The notes under the pieces are model-generated. The model was not told where the DNA came from and ran no database searches. It saw only the letters and a program-made list of their open reading frames with translations. 26,034 nt of DNA from the NCBI GenBank assembly GCA_029939595.1, contig JAOZSQ010000028.1, positions 1 to 26,034 on the forward strand, written 5' to 3'. Positions within the stretch are counted from its first letter, which is position 1; every line of letters starts with the position of its first letter. Made by a program: the position numbers and the translations under genes. This document shows positions 8,494 through 17,216 of this stretch, in pieces. Source of the DNA: EX4572-165 sp002254885. Lineage in GTDB: Archaea; Thermoplasmatota; E2; DHVEG-1.

Positions 8494-10480
8494 CCCCTTT
8501 CTCTTCGTTTACTTTTGATTTTAGTTCATTTATTTGAGTTTTAAGATTAATCATTTTCATTTCCCGACCAACAATTATTTTCTTAAAATCTTCCAATTCT
8601 TTAATTTTTTGTTGAAGATCATTAGTCCTATCCTTTATCTTTTGTTCAAGAGTTTCACTACTAATTCTAATGCTTTTTACCATTTCATTAAATGAAGATG
8701 ATAATTGACCGATTTCATCATTTGTTTTTATTTCAACTTGAATATCTAGATTTCCTGCTTCAATTTTCTTAACAGATTTACTTAAGTTTTCAATGGGTTT
8801 GGATATGTTTCGTGAAATTAATACCGCAAGGATTATTGTAAAAATTAATAGAATAATTGATAAGGAGATATTGACAAGATTTGCATTTTGAGCAATCATT
8901 GCACTTTTTGAAATATCAATTAAGGCAAAAATTGTTCCAACTTCTCTATTACCCGCGTCAATTAATGGGAAACCTCCACATACATATGTTTTTTGCTCAT
9001 GTTGAATTAAACTTGGAGTATAATTTCCCTTAATGACTTTGTCAACGTTTTCAGATATAAAACATGATACGCAGGGTTGATCTAATTCAGACATTTCATC
9101 CACTGTTTCCATAATTATTAACTTATCTTCCAGATCGTCCCAATTATTTCTTAACCCCTGAGCCTCTCTAAGTGATCCCCATTTATCCTCATCCAAATAT
9201 TGTTTATCAAGGATAATGGCGAATTCTGCAGATCTATCTTCCTTAAAATGTGTAAAGAAATGATCGATTTCTTTTCCAAGCTCAACAAAGCCAATATGTT
9301 GACTTCCATTGTAGTATGGTTTTACTACTCTAAGAGCAAACGCCGTTTTTCCAAGTTCCAATCCATATGAAATATTCATTGTAGCATTTGCAGCCCAATA
9401 AGTAAATCGAGTTATTTCATCACCATATTTATCTTTATTATGCAACCGAACAAAACAAGTTCCATTTGTTTCAATAAAATAAAAATGAGTATCTTCAAAT
9501 TTTTCTTTTAATTTTTGAAATAATGGTTGACCATAATCATATAGCTTTGTTCTATTTTTCTCCAGATAACAATTCATTAATGACTTATCCTGAACAATAA
9601 CTTCTAATGCTACATTTAACCCTTGCATCTCATGTTCAACGACAACATTAAATTTATCTTGCATCAATTCAATCTCATAATCTGCCTGATTTTTTAAATG
9701 TTCATCTTGATAATAAAAATTAACGACAGAAAAAACAAATGTTAATGATACTATAATTACCAAAAACGAAATAGTTATTTTTTTCTGTATACTATAAGAT
9801 TTTGAACGAATAAACGAATATTTAAAAATTGAAAAACAAATAATAATGGCAGTTATTGTAGTAAGTGATGAAGTAAATGGTATTACTTCAAAATTTAAGA
9901 TTGGGAAAACTGTCTCGGTGGTTAAGCCACCAATAAAAGGTATCGTTATTGCTATAAATAGAAGTACTGTTTGTTTCTTCAATTCTTTTGTAGATGTTTT
10001 TTTATTATACAAATACAAAATAAATAGGCTGGATATAATTAAAATCAAGACATATATGGAAAGTAAAACATACAATGGGCCTATGTTACAGGTAAAACCC
10101 CAATATGCGCGATACATGGTAGTTGTGATTAGTGTTGTTGTGTACTCAATAAATATTAAAAAGAAACCAGATAAATAGATTAAAGATAAGAATATTTTAT
10201 TAAAAGCAAGTTTATTTTTTGAAAAAATTAGAACGAAATGAAATAAAGATACACTCGTTAATACTGTACCTATTGTTGCTATGTTATTCCAAAAAAATGC
10301 CTCTGAAACAGAAATTGCATTAAAAGTAAAATAATTACATAAACTCCAAATTCCAAGAGAAAATGAAAAAAATCCAAAAAAACGGTTAAGATTGTTTTTT
10401 GGATTAATATACAATACAAAAAAACAAGTAATAAAATTTGCAAATATGGCAATTAACGGAAGTATTGAATAAATATTCAT
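8480..10480 (-). CDS. Kinase-less 7TM + double-Cache + HAMP sensor with GRExKM tail
   Basis: Membrane sensor of 666 aa. Residues about 5-222 hold seven helices, followed by another TM (235-257), a large extracellular region (258-530), a further TM (535-556), HAMP (556-608) and a coiled coil. The extracellular part has 'FVRLHNKDKYGDE' and 'LRVVKPYYNGSQHIGFVELG', which resemble double-Cache sensors of the PF14827 kind (family named from memory). Cysteines at 470 and 473 lie in the second half of that region. No HisKA, HATPase or MCP domain follows; the protein ends in a coiled coil with VGREMKM at 637-643. It overlaps the downstream 7TM kinase gene by 14 nt, so I infer that it signals by docking onto that kinase. 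Confidence 0.9.
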   Translation of the reverse strand: MNIYSILPLIAIFANFITCFFVLYINPKNNLNRFFGFFSFSLGIWSLCNYFTFNAISVSEAFFWNNIATIGTVLTSVSLFHFVLIFSKNKLAFNKIFLSLIYLSGFFLIFIEYTTTLITTTMYRAYWGFTCNIGPLYVLLSIYVLILIISSLFILYLYNKKTSTKELKKQTVLLFIAITIPFIGGLTTETVFPILNFEVIPFTSSLTTITAIIICFSIFKYSFIRSKSYSIQKKITISFLVIIVSLTFVFSVVNFYYQDEHLKNQADYEIELMQDKFNVVVEHEMQGLNVALEVIVQDKSLMNCYLEKNRTKLYDYGQPLFQKLKEKFEDTHFYFIETNGTCFVRLHNKDKYGDEITRFTYWAANATMNISYGLELGKTAFALRVVKPYYNGSQHIGFVELGKEIDHFFTHFKEDRSAEFAIILDKQYLDEDKWGSLREAQGLRNNWDDLEDKLIIMETVDEMSELDQPCVSCFISENVDKVIKGNYTPSLIQHEQKTYVCGGFPLIDAGNREVGTIFALIDISKSAMIAQNANLVNISLSIILLIFTIILAVLISRNISKPIENLSKSVKKIEAGNLDIQVEIKTNDEIGQLSSSFNEMVKSIRISSETLEQKIKDRTNDLQQKIKELEDFKKIIVGREMKMINLKTQINELKSKVNEEKGDDFH

Positions 10481-10554
10481 TTTCTACACCAACATATTCT
10501 CTATTTTTTCCTCAAAGATTTATTATTAAAGTTTGTTCATTATTAAATCTGATT

Positions 10555-12876
10555 TTATTTTTTAGATTCTAATTCCTTAATTTTCTCCTTTAAATCTCTC
10601 ATTTTAATTTCACGCCCTATCATGACCTTTTTCCATTTAGAAAGCTCATCGATTTTCTCTTCAAGATTATTTTTATATGTGATTCTTTCGTAAATATTCC
10701 CTACCTCAATAGCCACAGATTTTAGTATTTCTTTCTCTGAATTATTAATATTGTCATCCTTGATTTTTCCAAAATTTAACGCCCCAATCACCTTGTCTTT
10801 ACAGGGAACTGGAATGCTAGCAACGGATCTAAAACCAGATATTTTTGAAAATTCAGGTTGTAATTTATCATATCTATCTGTGAAAATTGATTTTTTATTA
10901 ATAAAAATTTCATCATAAGGGGAAGTATTAATTTTAATTGTTTTAATTGAATCAAAAAACGTTTTATTAATATTTTTTGAAGAAATAATCGATGCTGTTT
11001 TACCCTGATCATCAACAAGATATATACTACCTGCATCAAAATTCGTTTTCATTAACAACTCATCAATGACATCTTGAAAAAACTGTTCAATAGAACTATT
11101 TTTACCACCTTTTGAAATCATTGAATTTAACAAATCAGATTTTTTAATCTGACTTTTTATTATCTCTTCTGATTTTTTTTGTTCTGTGATATCTCTGTCG
11201 ATTCCACGATATCCGATCAATTTGCCTTTTTTATCTAAAATAGGTTTTCCATTTGTTAAAAAATAAAGTTTATTTCCATTTTTTGTAATAATGCATTTTT
11301 CTAAATTTTCAATATCTTTGTTTTTTGAAAAAATTGCTTTAAAAATTGTTCCAACGCGTTTTGCTTCATTTTCATCCATCAGTTCAAAAGGTGTTTTGCC
11401 GATTAATTCAGTAGCTTTATATCCGGTTATTTTTTCACATTTTCCAGATATATAAGTATATCTTCCATCTTTATCAGTTTCCCATATCCAATCACCACTT
11501 ACTTCTGAAATATCTCTAAAACGTCTCTCGCTTTCGGCTATCTTTTCCTCAATTTTTTTAATCTTAGTGATATCTCTAAAATCCTCAATTATTCCAATAA
11601 TCTCCCCATTACTGTCTTTATAAGGGGAAACCATCTCAAGAGTCGAAATATAGCTACCATCCTTTCTTTTTCTTTTACATTCCTGCTGGTATTTCTTCCC
11701 GTTCTTTAAAATTTTGACCATTGAACAGTTTTTTGTGCCACATATATCTTTGGCGCCAAACATTTTCTGACAGTTCATCCCAATGCTTTCTTTGATGTTG
11801 AAACCAGATAGATTCGACATAGCTCTATTTATTTTTTTTACATTGAAATCTCTTCCAACGATACGCATTCCATCTGCTGCACTGTTAATAAAATCCTCAT
11901 TTTCTTTTTCACTTTGTATTAGTCTTTCTTCTGTATTTTTTATTTTAGAAATATCGGATAAAGAGCATATAACTCCTGTTACTTCCCCTTCTTCACCTCT
12001 TAAAGGTGACTTTACTACATTTATCCACTTAATTTCACCTTTATCTTTAACTTTCAATTCTTTTCTTTGTTGTTTTCCACCCTTAATTACGGATTTATCT
12101 TCAAGATGATATTGTTTTGCTTCTTTTTGTGGAAATAAATCAAGGTCTGTTTTTCCAATTATTTCTTCTTCTTTCTTTCCAACAAATTCACAGAATGTTT
12201 TGTTGACAGTACGATAAATTAAATTAGTATCTTTTAAATAAAACATATTTGGTGTATTGTCAAATATTGTTTCTAATAGATTTTTTTGTTTTTTCAATAA
12301 ATTTTCGGTTTCCATTTGTTCTGTGATATCATGAAACATTTTAAACTTGAATTTTGTCCCATCTGACCTCACAATTGGCATATCAAATAAATCATAGTAT
12401 TTGTTGTTTTTAGATGAATGCCACATCGAATGCATGGTTTTACCTTCTAAAACATCTGCATTCTTACACCATGGGCAACTCTTGTTTCTATCATGGAAAA
12501 ACTCATAACATTTGCGATTATTAACTGGTCCAAACTCACGCTTGATTGTGGAATTAATATATTGAATATTATACTGCTGATCTACAATATATATTCCATC
12601 ATCAATCCTATCAAAGATATTTTTTCCTATATCTATATTAAAATTATCAAAAAATGAGGAGAATTTTTTCTTACTTTGTTTCTGATCTGAAATTTCTTTC
12701 ATCATATTGTCTTCTACATTATTATCTTCTGAAAAAGCAAATGTTTCATATGATATATTTTCTGAGGATTCCTCAACTGACTCTAACTCTTCATAACTAT
12801 TCTGTATTTTATTCTGTAAAAAGCCAAGTTTTTCAGATTCTCGAAGTTGTTTTATAATTTCAGGTTCATCAACCAT
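10555..12876 (-). CDS. Kinase-less PAS4-GAF sensor with EKLG head and GREIKM tail
   Basis: Cytoplasmic sensor of 773 aa without TM helices. It starts with the EKLG motif (residues 5-32), followed by PAS domains at about 85-187, 198-312, 325-437 and 446-565, a GAF domain at about 586-733, and a coiled coil ending in IGREIKM at 753-759. There is no kinase domain. The first PAS has cysteines 123, 134 and 137 (FHDR...SCPWC) and the third has cysteines 369, 379 and 384. These triplets could bind a metal or Fe-S centre, or act as a redox switch; that is inference. The start overlaps the 3' end of the upstream kinase gene by 8 nt, so the pair is co-translated and likely acts together. GAF and PAS ligands cannot be assigned. 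Confidence 0.92.
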   Translation of the reverse strand: MVDEPEIIKQLRESEKLGFLQNKIQNSYEELESVEESSENISYETFAFSEDNNVEDNMMKEISDQKQSKKKFSSFFDNFNIDIGKNIFDRIDDGIYIVDQQYNIQYINSTIKREFGPVNNRKCYEFFHDRNKSCPWCKNADVLEGKTMHSMWHSSKNNKYYDLFDMPIVRSDGTKFKFKMFHDITEQMETENLLKKQKNLLETIFDNTPNMFYLKDTNLIYRTVNKTFCEFVGKKEEEIIGKTDLDLFPQKEAKQYHLEDKSVIKGGKQQRKELKVKDKGEIKWINVVKSPLRGEEGEVTGVICSLSDISKIKNTEERLIQSEKENEDFINSAADGMRIVGRDFNVKKINRAMSNLSGFNIKESIGMNCQKMFGAKDICGTKNCSMVKILKNGKKYQQECKRKRKDGSYISTLEMVSPYKDSNGEIIGIIEDFRDITKIKKIEEKIAESERRFRDISEVSGDWIWETDKDGRYTYISGKCEKITGYKATELIGKTPFELMDENEAKRVGTIFKAIFSKNKDIENLEKCIITKNGNKLYFLTNGKPILDKKGKLIGYRGIDRDITEQKKSEEIIKSQIKKSDLLNSMISKGGKNSSIEQFFQDVIDELLMKTNFDAGSIYLVDDQGKTASIISSKNINKTFFDSIKTIKINTSPYDEIFINKKSIFTDRYDKLQPEFSKISGFRSVASIPVPCKDKVIGALNFGKIKDDNINNSEKEILKSVAIEVGNIYERITYKNNLEEKIDELSKWKKVMIGREIKMRDLKEKIKELESKK

Positions 12877-14959
12877 ATTTCACTTTATCCTCCACCAAAT
12901 TTTTAATTGAAATATAGAACCTTGAACCCTTTCCAGGACCATCACTTTCCACCCAAATGCGGCCTCCATGTTTATCAACAATTCGTTTGCAAATTGAAAG
13001 ACCAAGACCACTACTTGTCATTCCTTCTCGTGGTGTACCGATTTTATAAAATTTTTCAAAAACATTCTCCTTTTGTTCATCTGTTAAACCACATCCAGAA
13101 TCAACAAAAGAAAGGACTATTTCATCATCTTTGCAGTCTGAATGGATTTTAAGATTACCCACACTATCATCCGGAGTATATTTTACAGCATTGGTTATAA
13201 AATTACTGACAAGATCATAGAATTGATTCTTATCATAATAAACAGAACATGTTTTATCAATTTCAATTTCAACTTTAAAATTATGCTCATTAAATAAATT
13301 CATATTTTCATCAATGATGCTTTGAATTTCATCTTTTAAAAGGAACTTAACAGGTTCAATTGTCATTGTGATATCATCGAGACGAGCAAGTTTTAATGTC
13401 TCATCAATGATATTCTTCATTCTTCTTGTATTTTTAATTACATGAAAAATCATATCTTTTAATTTAGGATCTTCGATCTTTTTTTCAACAAGTGGAAGAA
13501 GAGTAAAAATCGGAGTCATGGGGTTTTTTAAATCATGACCAAGCATATGAATAAATTCATCTTTTTGAATAATCAGTTGATTAATATCCTGTGTTTTTTC
13601 TTCAACTTTCCTTTCTAATTCTTCATTAACCGAACTGAGTACTTCATGAGCATCTTTTAATTGATTATAGGTTGCATAAAGTTTCTCTTCTGCATTCTTA
13701 CGTTCAGTTATATTGGTCAGAGAACCTACTATACTCATTGTAACACCATTTTTTACAATAGGTGTCTCTCGTACTTCCACCCAGATTTTTTGACCTTTCG
13801 CCCCCTCCAGTTCCAATCTGTAGGGTTCCTGTCGTTTTCCAGTTTCTATTGCTCTCTTTGTTATCGCGAATCCTTCGTTATTAATGGGATTATCGGTTAT
13901 AAATTCTGTCCATCTAACCATCGCTTCCTCAGGTTCACATTGAAGTAATTCACGGCATTGTGGACTGAGATAAGTTATTTCCTGTTCCGGCGTGTGAGCA
14001 TAAAAGAGGTTGGTACTGTTCTCTAGGATATTACGAAGTTTCTCTTCTATACTTTTTCTTTTGCTTATATCAATAAGTGAAACAATACGTTTGGTACTAT
14101 TAGGAATCATAGAAATATTAACAATAACAGTTTTTAAATCACCATTTTTTTTAATAAAATCACATTCATATTCTGAATGTGGATTTCCGGTTCCTTGTGA
14201 TCTTTGTTTATGATATTGCATCATTCGTTTTTTACTTTCTTCTGAGACAAAATCATACCAATGCATCTTTCCTTCAATTTCTTGCTTTTTATAACCACTA
14301 AGTTTTTCAAAAGAACAGTTACATTTAGTGATAATACTATCTTCCCCAAAAATACCCATAGAAGTACCCGTATTTTCAAAAACAATATAATACTTTTCTT
14401 CTGCTTTCTTACGATCTGTGATATCAAAAATGAATCCATCTAAAAATATTAATTCATCTTTGTCATTTTGTACACAATTTCCCTTTTCATAAACCCATTT
14501 TATAGTTCCTTCTTTATTTACAATCCGATATTCTACAACATATGGCTGTTTGTTGTTTACACTCTCTTGAACAGCTTTATCCACTCGTTCTATATCGTCT
14601 GCATGAATAATACTGTTGTAACTACGAACATTATTGTTTGTGAAATCTGAGATAGGATAACCTGTAATTTTCTCTACTTCACCATCAATGTACTCTATGG
14701 TTCTATCTTTATCATTGACACAACGAATGATAATACCCGGAACATTGTTTGTATTCAAAATAATTGTTTCAAATCCTTCTTCATTTAATTGTAGATTATC
14801 TTTACAAACTTCCTCAACAGGATCCATCTCTTCGTAACCATCATGAATTTCACTCTGCAATAAACCGAGTTTTTCATCTTCACGAAGTTGTTCAATAATC
14901 TCAATTCCACCAAATATTGAATCCTTTTTTTGTTGATCTATCTCATTTTTTTTCCACAT
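12869..14959 (-). CDS. Cytoplasmic PAS histidine kinase with EKLG head
   Basis: Soluble histidine kinase of 696 aa. It opens with the EKLG motif (residues about 19-46), then PAS at about 66-186, 188-301 and 306-422, a coiled coil (423-465), and HisKA with H475 in 'HMLGHDLKNPMTPI'. The HATPase domain has N590, DSGCGL at 620-625 and SSGLGLS at 649-655, all intact. The ATG overlaps the upstream PAS gene by 17 nt, and the stop overlaps the next gene by 8 nt. The HisKA region shares the 'TLLPL' continuation seen in the other kinases here. It probably phosphorylates the receiver at the operon end, directly or with the second kinase; this is inferred from position. No TM segment, so it senses an internal signal. 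Confidence 0.95.
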   Translation of the reverse strand: MWKKNEIDQQKKDSIFGGIEIIEQLREDEKLGLLQSEIHDGYEEMDPVEEVCKDNLQLNEEGFETIILNTNNVPGIIIRCVNDKDRTIEYIDGEVEKITGYPISDFTNNNVRSYNSIIHADDIERVDKAVQESVNNKQPYVVEYRIVNKEGTIKWVYEKGNCVQNDKDELIFLDGFIFDITDRKKAEEKYYIVFENTGTSMGIFGEDSIITKCNCSFEKLSGYKKQEIEGKMHWYDFVSEESKKRMMQYHKQRSQGTGNPHSEYECDFIKKNGDLKTVIVNISMIPNSTKRIVSLIDISKRKSIEEKLRNILENSTNLFYAHTPEQEITYLSPQCRELLQCEPEEAMVRWTEFITDNPINNEGFAITKRAIETGKRQEPYRLELEGAKGQKIWVEVRETPIVKNGVTMSIVGSLTNITERKNAEEKLYATYNQLKDAHEVLSSVNEELERKVEEKTQDINQLIIQKDEFIHMLGHDLKNPMTPIFTLLPLVEKKIEDPKLKDMIFHVIKNTRRMKNIIDETLKLARLDDITMTIEPVKFLLKDEIQSIIDENMNLFNEHNFKVEIEIDKTCSVYYDKNQFYDLVSNFITNAVKYTPDDSVGNLKIHSDCKDDEIVLSFVDSGCGLTDEQKENVFEKFYKIGTPREGMTSSGLGLSICKRIVDKHGGRIWVESDGPGKGSRFYISIKNLVEDKVKYG

Positions 14960-15623
14960 CTTTATTACCTTCTGAGATATCCTGATACATCAAGGAAATT
15001 CCATTGACATCACTTGATTCATTACGAACGGGATGTGCAATAGAACCAATAAAATTTCCATATTCATCAAAAAGTGGATTGGAAGAAAGTAAAATATCCA
15101 CAAGTGAATTTTCTTTTGTAAAAGCTTTTACTTCATTATTTATACGTTCTTCCTTTATTCTATTTAAATAGATCTCTTTCAGATTCTCAGGAACTGTTGG
15201 ATTGAATTTTCCTATAACTTCTTCTTCGGTCCATCCAAAAAACTCCTCACTTGCTTTATTCCAACTAGTTATAATTCCTCCCAGATCCAATGTTTTCATT
15301 GCAGAAGGTGATGAATCGATAACATTTTGTAGTGTATCAACTGAATCTTTACTATCCATATCTACTAATTCATTAGTTAAGGAAATTTCTTCATTTTCTA
15401 CAACTTCATTGGTTAAAGAAATTTCTTCATTTGAAATATCATTTTGTTGTTTTTTAAAATCATCAAACCATGAAGATGTGTTAATATTCACATTTTTAAA
15501 CAAATGAAAACGTTCCATTTCCCTTAGTTCGCTTACAATATCATCACTTATATAACCATCAAATGTAGAACGATACAATGATTTTTTAAAAAGATGATCC
15601 TTCCAAAGAACCAATTTTTTCAT
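14943..15623 (-). CDS. Small single-PAS sensor, first gene of the sensory operon
   Basis: Cytoplasmic protein of 226 aa with one PAS domain (about 95-216) and no output domain. Residues 24-52 are a weak version of the EKLG motif ('DDIVSELREMERFHLF'). Residues 65-88 are two in-frame copies of a 12-residue unit (NEEISLTNE followed by VVE or LVD), so a recent 36-bp duplication is likely. The ATG follows GGTG with 6-nt spacing. The stop lies 17 nt inside the next gene, which has its own full EKLG head, so this is a separate gene rather than a frameshifted front part of the kinase. Probable role: PAS input subunit acting on the downstream kinase. Confidence 0.85.
   Translation of the reverse strand: MKKLVLWKDHLFKKSLYRSTFDGYISDDIVSELREMERFHLFKNVNINTSSWFDDFKKQQNDISNEEISLTNEVVENEEISLTNELVDMDSKDSVDTLQNVIDSSPSAMKTLDLGGIITSWNKASEEFFGWTEEEVIGKFNPTVPENLKEIYLNRIKEERINNEVKAFTKENSLVDILLSSNPLFDEYGNFIGSIAHPVRNESSDVNGISLMYQDISEGNKDVEKK
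15360..15431 (-). repeat. 36-bp in-frame tandem duplication
   Basis: Two adjacent 36-bp copies (15396-15431 and 15360-15395 on the minus strand) encode NEEISLTNEVVE and NEEISLTNELVD in the linker before the PAS domain of the 226-aa protein. The copies differ at several bases. The unit keeps the reading frame, so it lengthens an acidic linker without breaking the gene. Confidence 0.75.
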
Positions 15624-15644
15624 TTAATGCACCATCCTCTCATA

Positions 15645-15681
15645 TAATTAATATTAACTAATAGATGCTAATTAATATTAA
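15645..15681. promoter_or_regulatory. Divergent promoter region with a 13-nt direct repeat
   Basis: TAATTAATATTAA occurs at 15645-15657 and 15669-15681, a 24-bp period, between the minus-strand sensory operon and the plus-strand eight-cysteine gene. One copy is about 25 nt before the operon's first ATG and could be its TATA box. The repeat might also be a regulator site. AT-rich composition weakens the case. Confidence 0.35.
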
Positions 15682-15767
15682 ATATTATAAGCTTTCGATA
15701 TTCAGTAAGTTTTTGTGATTAGTTAAATTTATAATATTCTAGTTGTTTCATATAATGAGGAAAAAAT

Positions 15768-16106
15768 ATGGGTTGTCCATTATTTGTCGATTACACAAGA
15801 GAATGTGTTGAGGATATTAGAACGCTACCGCCAGATACATATAATTATTGTCAATCTAAGGATTATCAAAAATGTCCTTTTTATATAAAGAAACAAAATC
15901 TAAAAACAGCATGTGAATTTGTCGATAAATGCCCTTTTTTCAATAATTTTAATATGAATAGTTTTGATGAATTCATGAACATTACTAAAAATTATTGTTT
16001 ATCTGAAAAACACGAAGATTGTGAACGATATAAATTAAAAATGTCAGGTAAAAATGTACCAATTGAATTACGACCAGATGGTGAAATAATCGAATTGAGA
16101 TTATAA
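15768..16106 (+). CDS. Small eight-cysteine protein with internal duplication
   Basis: Protein of 112 aa that I do not recognise as a named family. Cysteines are at 3, 13, 28, 36, 49, 55, 77 and 85. Residues 24-42 and 73-91 align as T-x-N-Y-C-x-S-(x5)-C-x-x-Y-x-x-K, and each is preceded by a 'CPLFVD' or 'CEFVDKCPFF'-like segment, so the protein looks like two four-cysteine halves. Each half could hold one metal or Fe-S centre; that is inference. YC...CP-type cysteine motifs of this kind also occur, as I recall, beside bacterial signalling domains. GAGG precedes the ATG with 7-nt spacing, and a TATA-like ATTTATAATAT lies at about 15727-15737. It is transcribed divergently from the sensory operon, so a redox or metal link to the PAS sensors is possible. 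Confidence 0.8.
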   Translation: MGCPLFVDYTRECVEDIRTLPPDTYNYCQSKDYQKCPFYIKKQNLKTACEFVDKCPFFNNFNMNSFDEFMNITKNYCLSEKHEDCERYKLKMSGKNVPIELRPDGEIIELRL

Positions 16107-16112
16107 CATTAT

Positions 16113-16132
16113 TTTTTTCATAAATGAAAAAA
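16113..16132. terminator. Bidirectional terminator-like inverted repeat
   Basis: TTTTTTCAT (16113-16121) and ATGAAAAAA (16124-16132) form a perfect 9-bp inverted repeat with a 2-nt centre. It sits between convergent genes (eight-cysteine protein and zinc-ribbon protein), with T-runs available in both transcripts. Confidence 0.5.
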
Positions 16133-16185
16133 TTCTTATCATTTCATTTCTGCCTCTACTAAAATCTATTTTTATCAAAACATGG

Positions 16186-16476
16186 TTATTTATTTTTTGA
16201 TATCAAATCCTGCCAAAACCGTAAGGGTAATCCTTTTTCTAAATAAACATGTGAAATATCTGGATTTTTGGAACTTGTTAATTCAACAAACATCTCCCTC
16301 TTAGGAGTTTTATTTATTCCCGTTCGCCAGTGTGCATTACATTGCTCACATTCCATTTGAAAAATACGATGAGTAATCCAACTTTCATAATAAACAGTTC
16401 CTTGACAAAAAGGACAAATTGGAAGTTCAGAAGACTGAACAAGTTTCTTATTATTTACAGGATTCTCTTCTGACAT
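16186..16476 (-). CDS. Small zinc-ribbon protein
   Basis: Protein of 96 aa. Cys21-Pro-Phe-Cys24 and Cys43-Glu-Gln-Cys46 form a four-cysteine zinc ribbon, followed by 'AHWRTG' and a C-terminal half with no recognised domain. A longer reading from 16548 is open. I prefer the ATG at 16476 because a TATA box (CTTTATAAG on the minus strand, 16499-16507) is centred 27 nt before it, which fits a leaderless archaeal transcript and would place the longer start upstream of the promoter. Possible roles are nucleic-acid binding or transcription-related, but nothing in the sequence decides this. Confidence 0.75.
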   Translation of the reverse strand: MSEENPVNNKKLVQSSELPICPFCQGTVYYESWITHRIFQMECEQCNAHWRTGINKTPKREMFVELTSSKNPDISHVYLEKGLPLRFWQDLISKNK

Positions 16477-16498
16477 ATAAATAATAAAATGATTTTTT

Positions 16499-16507
16499 CT
16501 TATAAAG
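16499..16507 (-). promoter_or_regulatory. TATA box of the zinc-ribbon gene
   Basis: CTTTATAAG on the minus strand is centred 27 nt from the ATG at 16476, the usual archaeal TATA-to-start distance for a leaderless mRNA. It decides the start choice for this gene. Confidence 0.6.
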
Positions 16508-16673
16508 ATTCTTCCCAATGAAATGTTAATTTCATTATTTAAAATCATTAGAAGATGTTAGATATAGATTTTAGATCTTTTTAATTTGTGATATAATAAA
16601 AAAAAAATTAGATTTAAAATATGGAAATCATATTATCGAAATGAAAATAATCACATCATGGTAATATCTAATG

Positions 16674-17030
16674 TTATCTCCATCTGCGTGCTCTCATACG
16701 AACTATTGGATCTTCTGAAATGGATGATATTTTTTGTGATAATTGCTCAAATCCATCTATGGTATTGATATCAAAGACTCCAAGTTGCTGCCCTAGTTTA
16801 TTAAGCACCTTTATTTTTCCTTCTGAAATTGGAGTTGACATAGTGTTTTCATGCATTCTTGAAGTAATATCTGTTTCAAGATCTGTTGGATCCATTGATG
16901 TTACATGATCTTTGAATTTTGCATGAAGCAAATCTGAGACATATGCTGAACGGTCCCCTGTTGTATTTTCTTGATCTATCCGGTCAACAATTTCAGCAGG
17001 TAACTCTAAAAATATTGTTTTTTTATCCAT
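16674..17030 (-). CDS. Ribbon-helix-helix (CopG/MetJ-like) protein
   Basis: Protein of 118 aa. The N-terminal 40 residues fit a ribbon-helix-helix fold: strand 'KTIFLELP', helix 'AEIVDRIDQE', turn 'TTGDRSAY', helix 'VSDLLHAKFK'. The remaining ~75 residues are acidic to neutral with 'GKIKVLNKLGQQLGVFDINTI' and end in a very basic RMRARRWR tail, which could contact DNA or RNA. RHH proteins usually bind operators as dimers. I cannot name a target. A TATA-like AATAAAGG lies about 25 nt before the ATG, suggesting a leaderless transcript. It stands between the zinc-ribbon gene and NucS and is transcribed away from NucS, so the 186-nt intergenic region would hold both promoters. Confidence 0.75.
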   Translation of the reverse strand: MDKKTIFLELPAEIVDRIDQENTTGDRSAYVSDLLHAKFKDHVTSMDPTDLETDITSRMHENTMSTPISEGKIKVLNKLGQQLGVFDINTIDGFEQLSQKISSISEDPIVRMRARRWR

Positions 17031-17216
17031 CAGATTAGTGATATTGTCATACCTTTATTAGCTTTTAGAAAAATTAATAACAACAAAAAAATTCATCAAA
17101 ATCGAATTTAGTTATAAAAATTCAACATATATAGTGAATAATATAATTTAAAAAATGGATGTTTTTTTTAATACAAATATTATCTCAAATGTATAACAGG
17201 ATGGCTGAAAGATACA

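Noticed and set aside
9846..10178. 110-codon plus-strand ORF
   Set aside because: It lies antisense inside the 7TM region of the 666-aa sensor, where AT-rich membrane codons keep the opposite strand open.
14943..15623. 226-aa PAS protein as a frameshifted front part of the next kinase
   Set aside because: The downstream kinase has its own complete EKLG head and start codon, and a 17-nt overlap is ordinary for this operon.
16477..16548. Longer N-terminus for the zinc-ribbon protein
   Set aside because: The added residues lie over and upstream of the TATA box at 16499-16507 and look non-coding.
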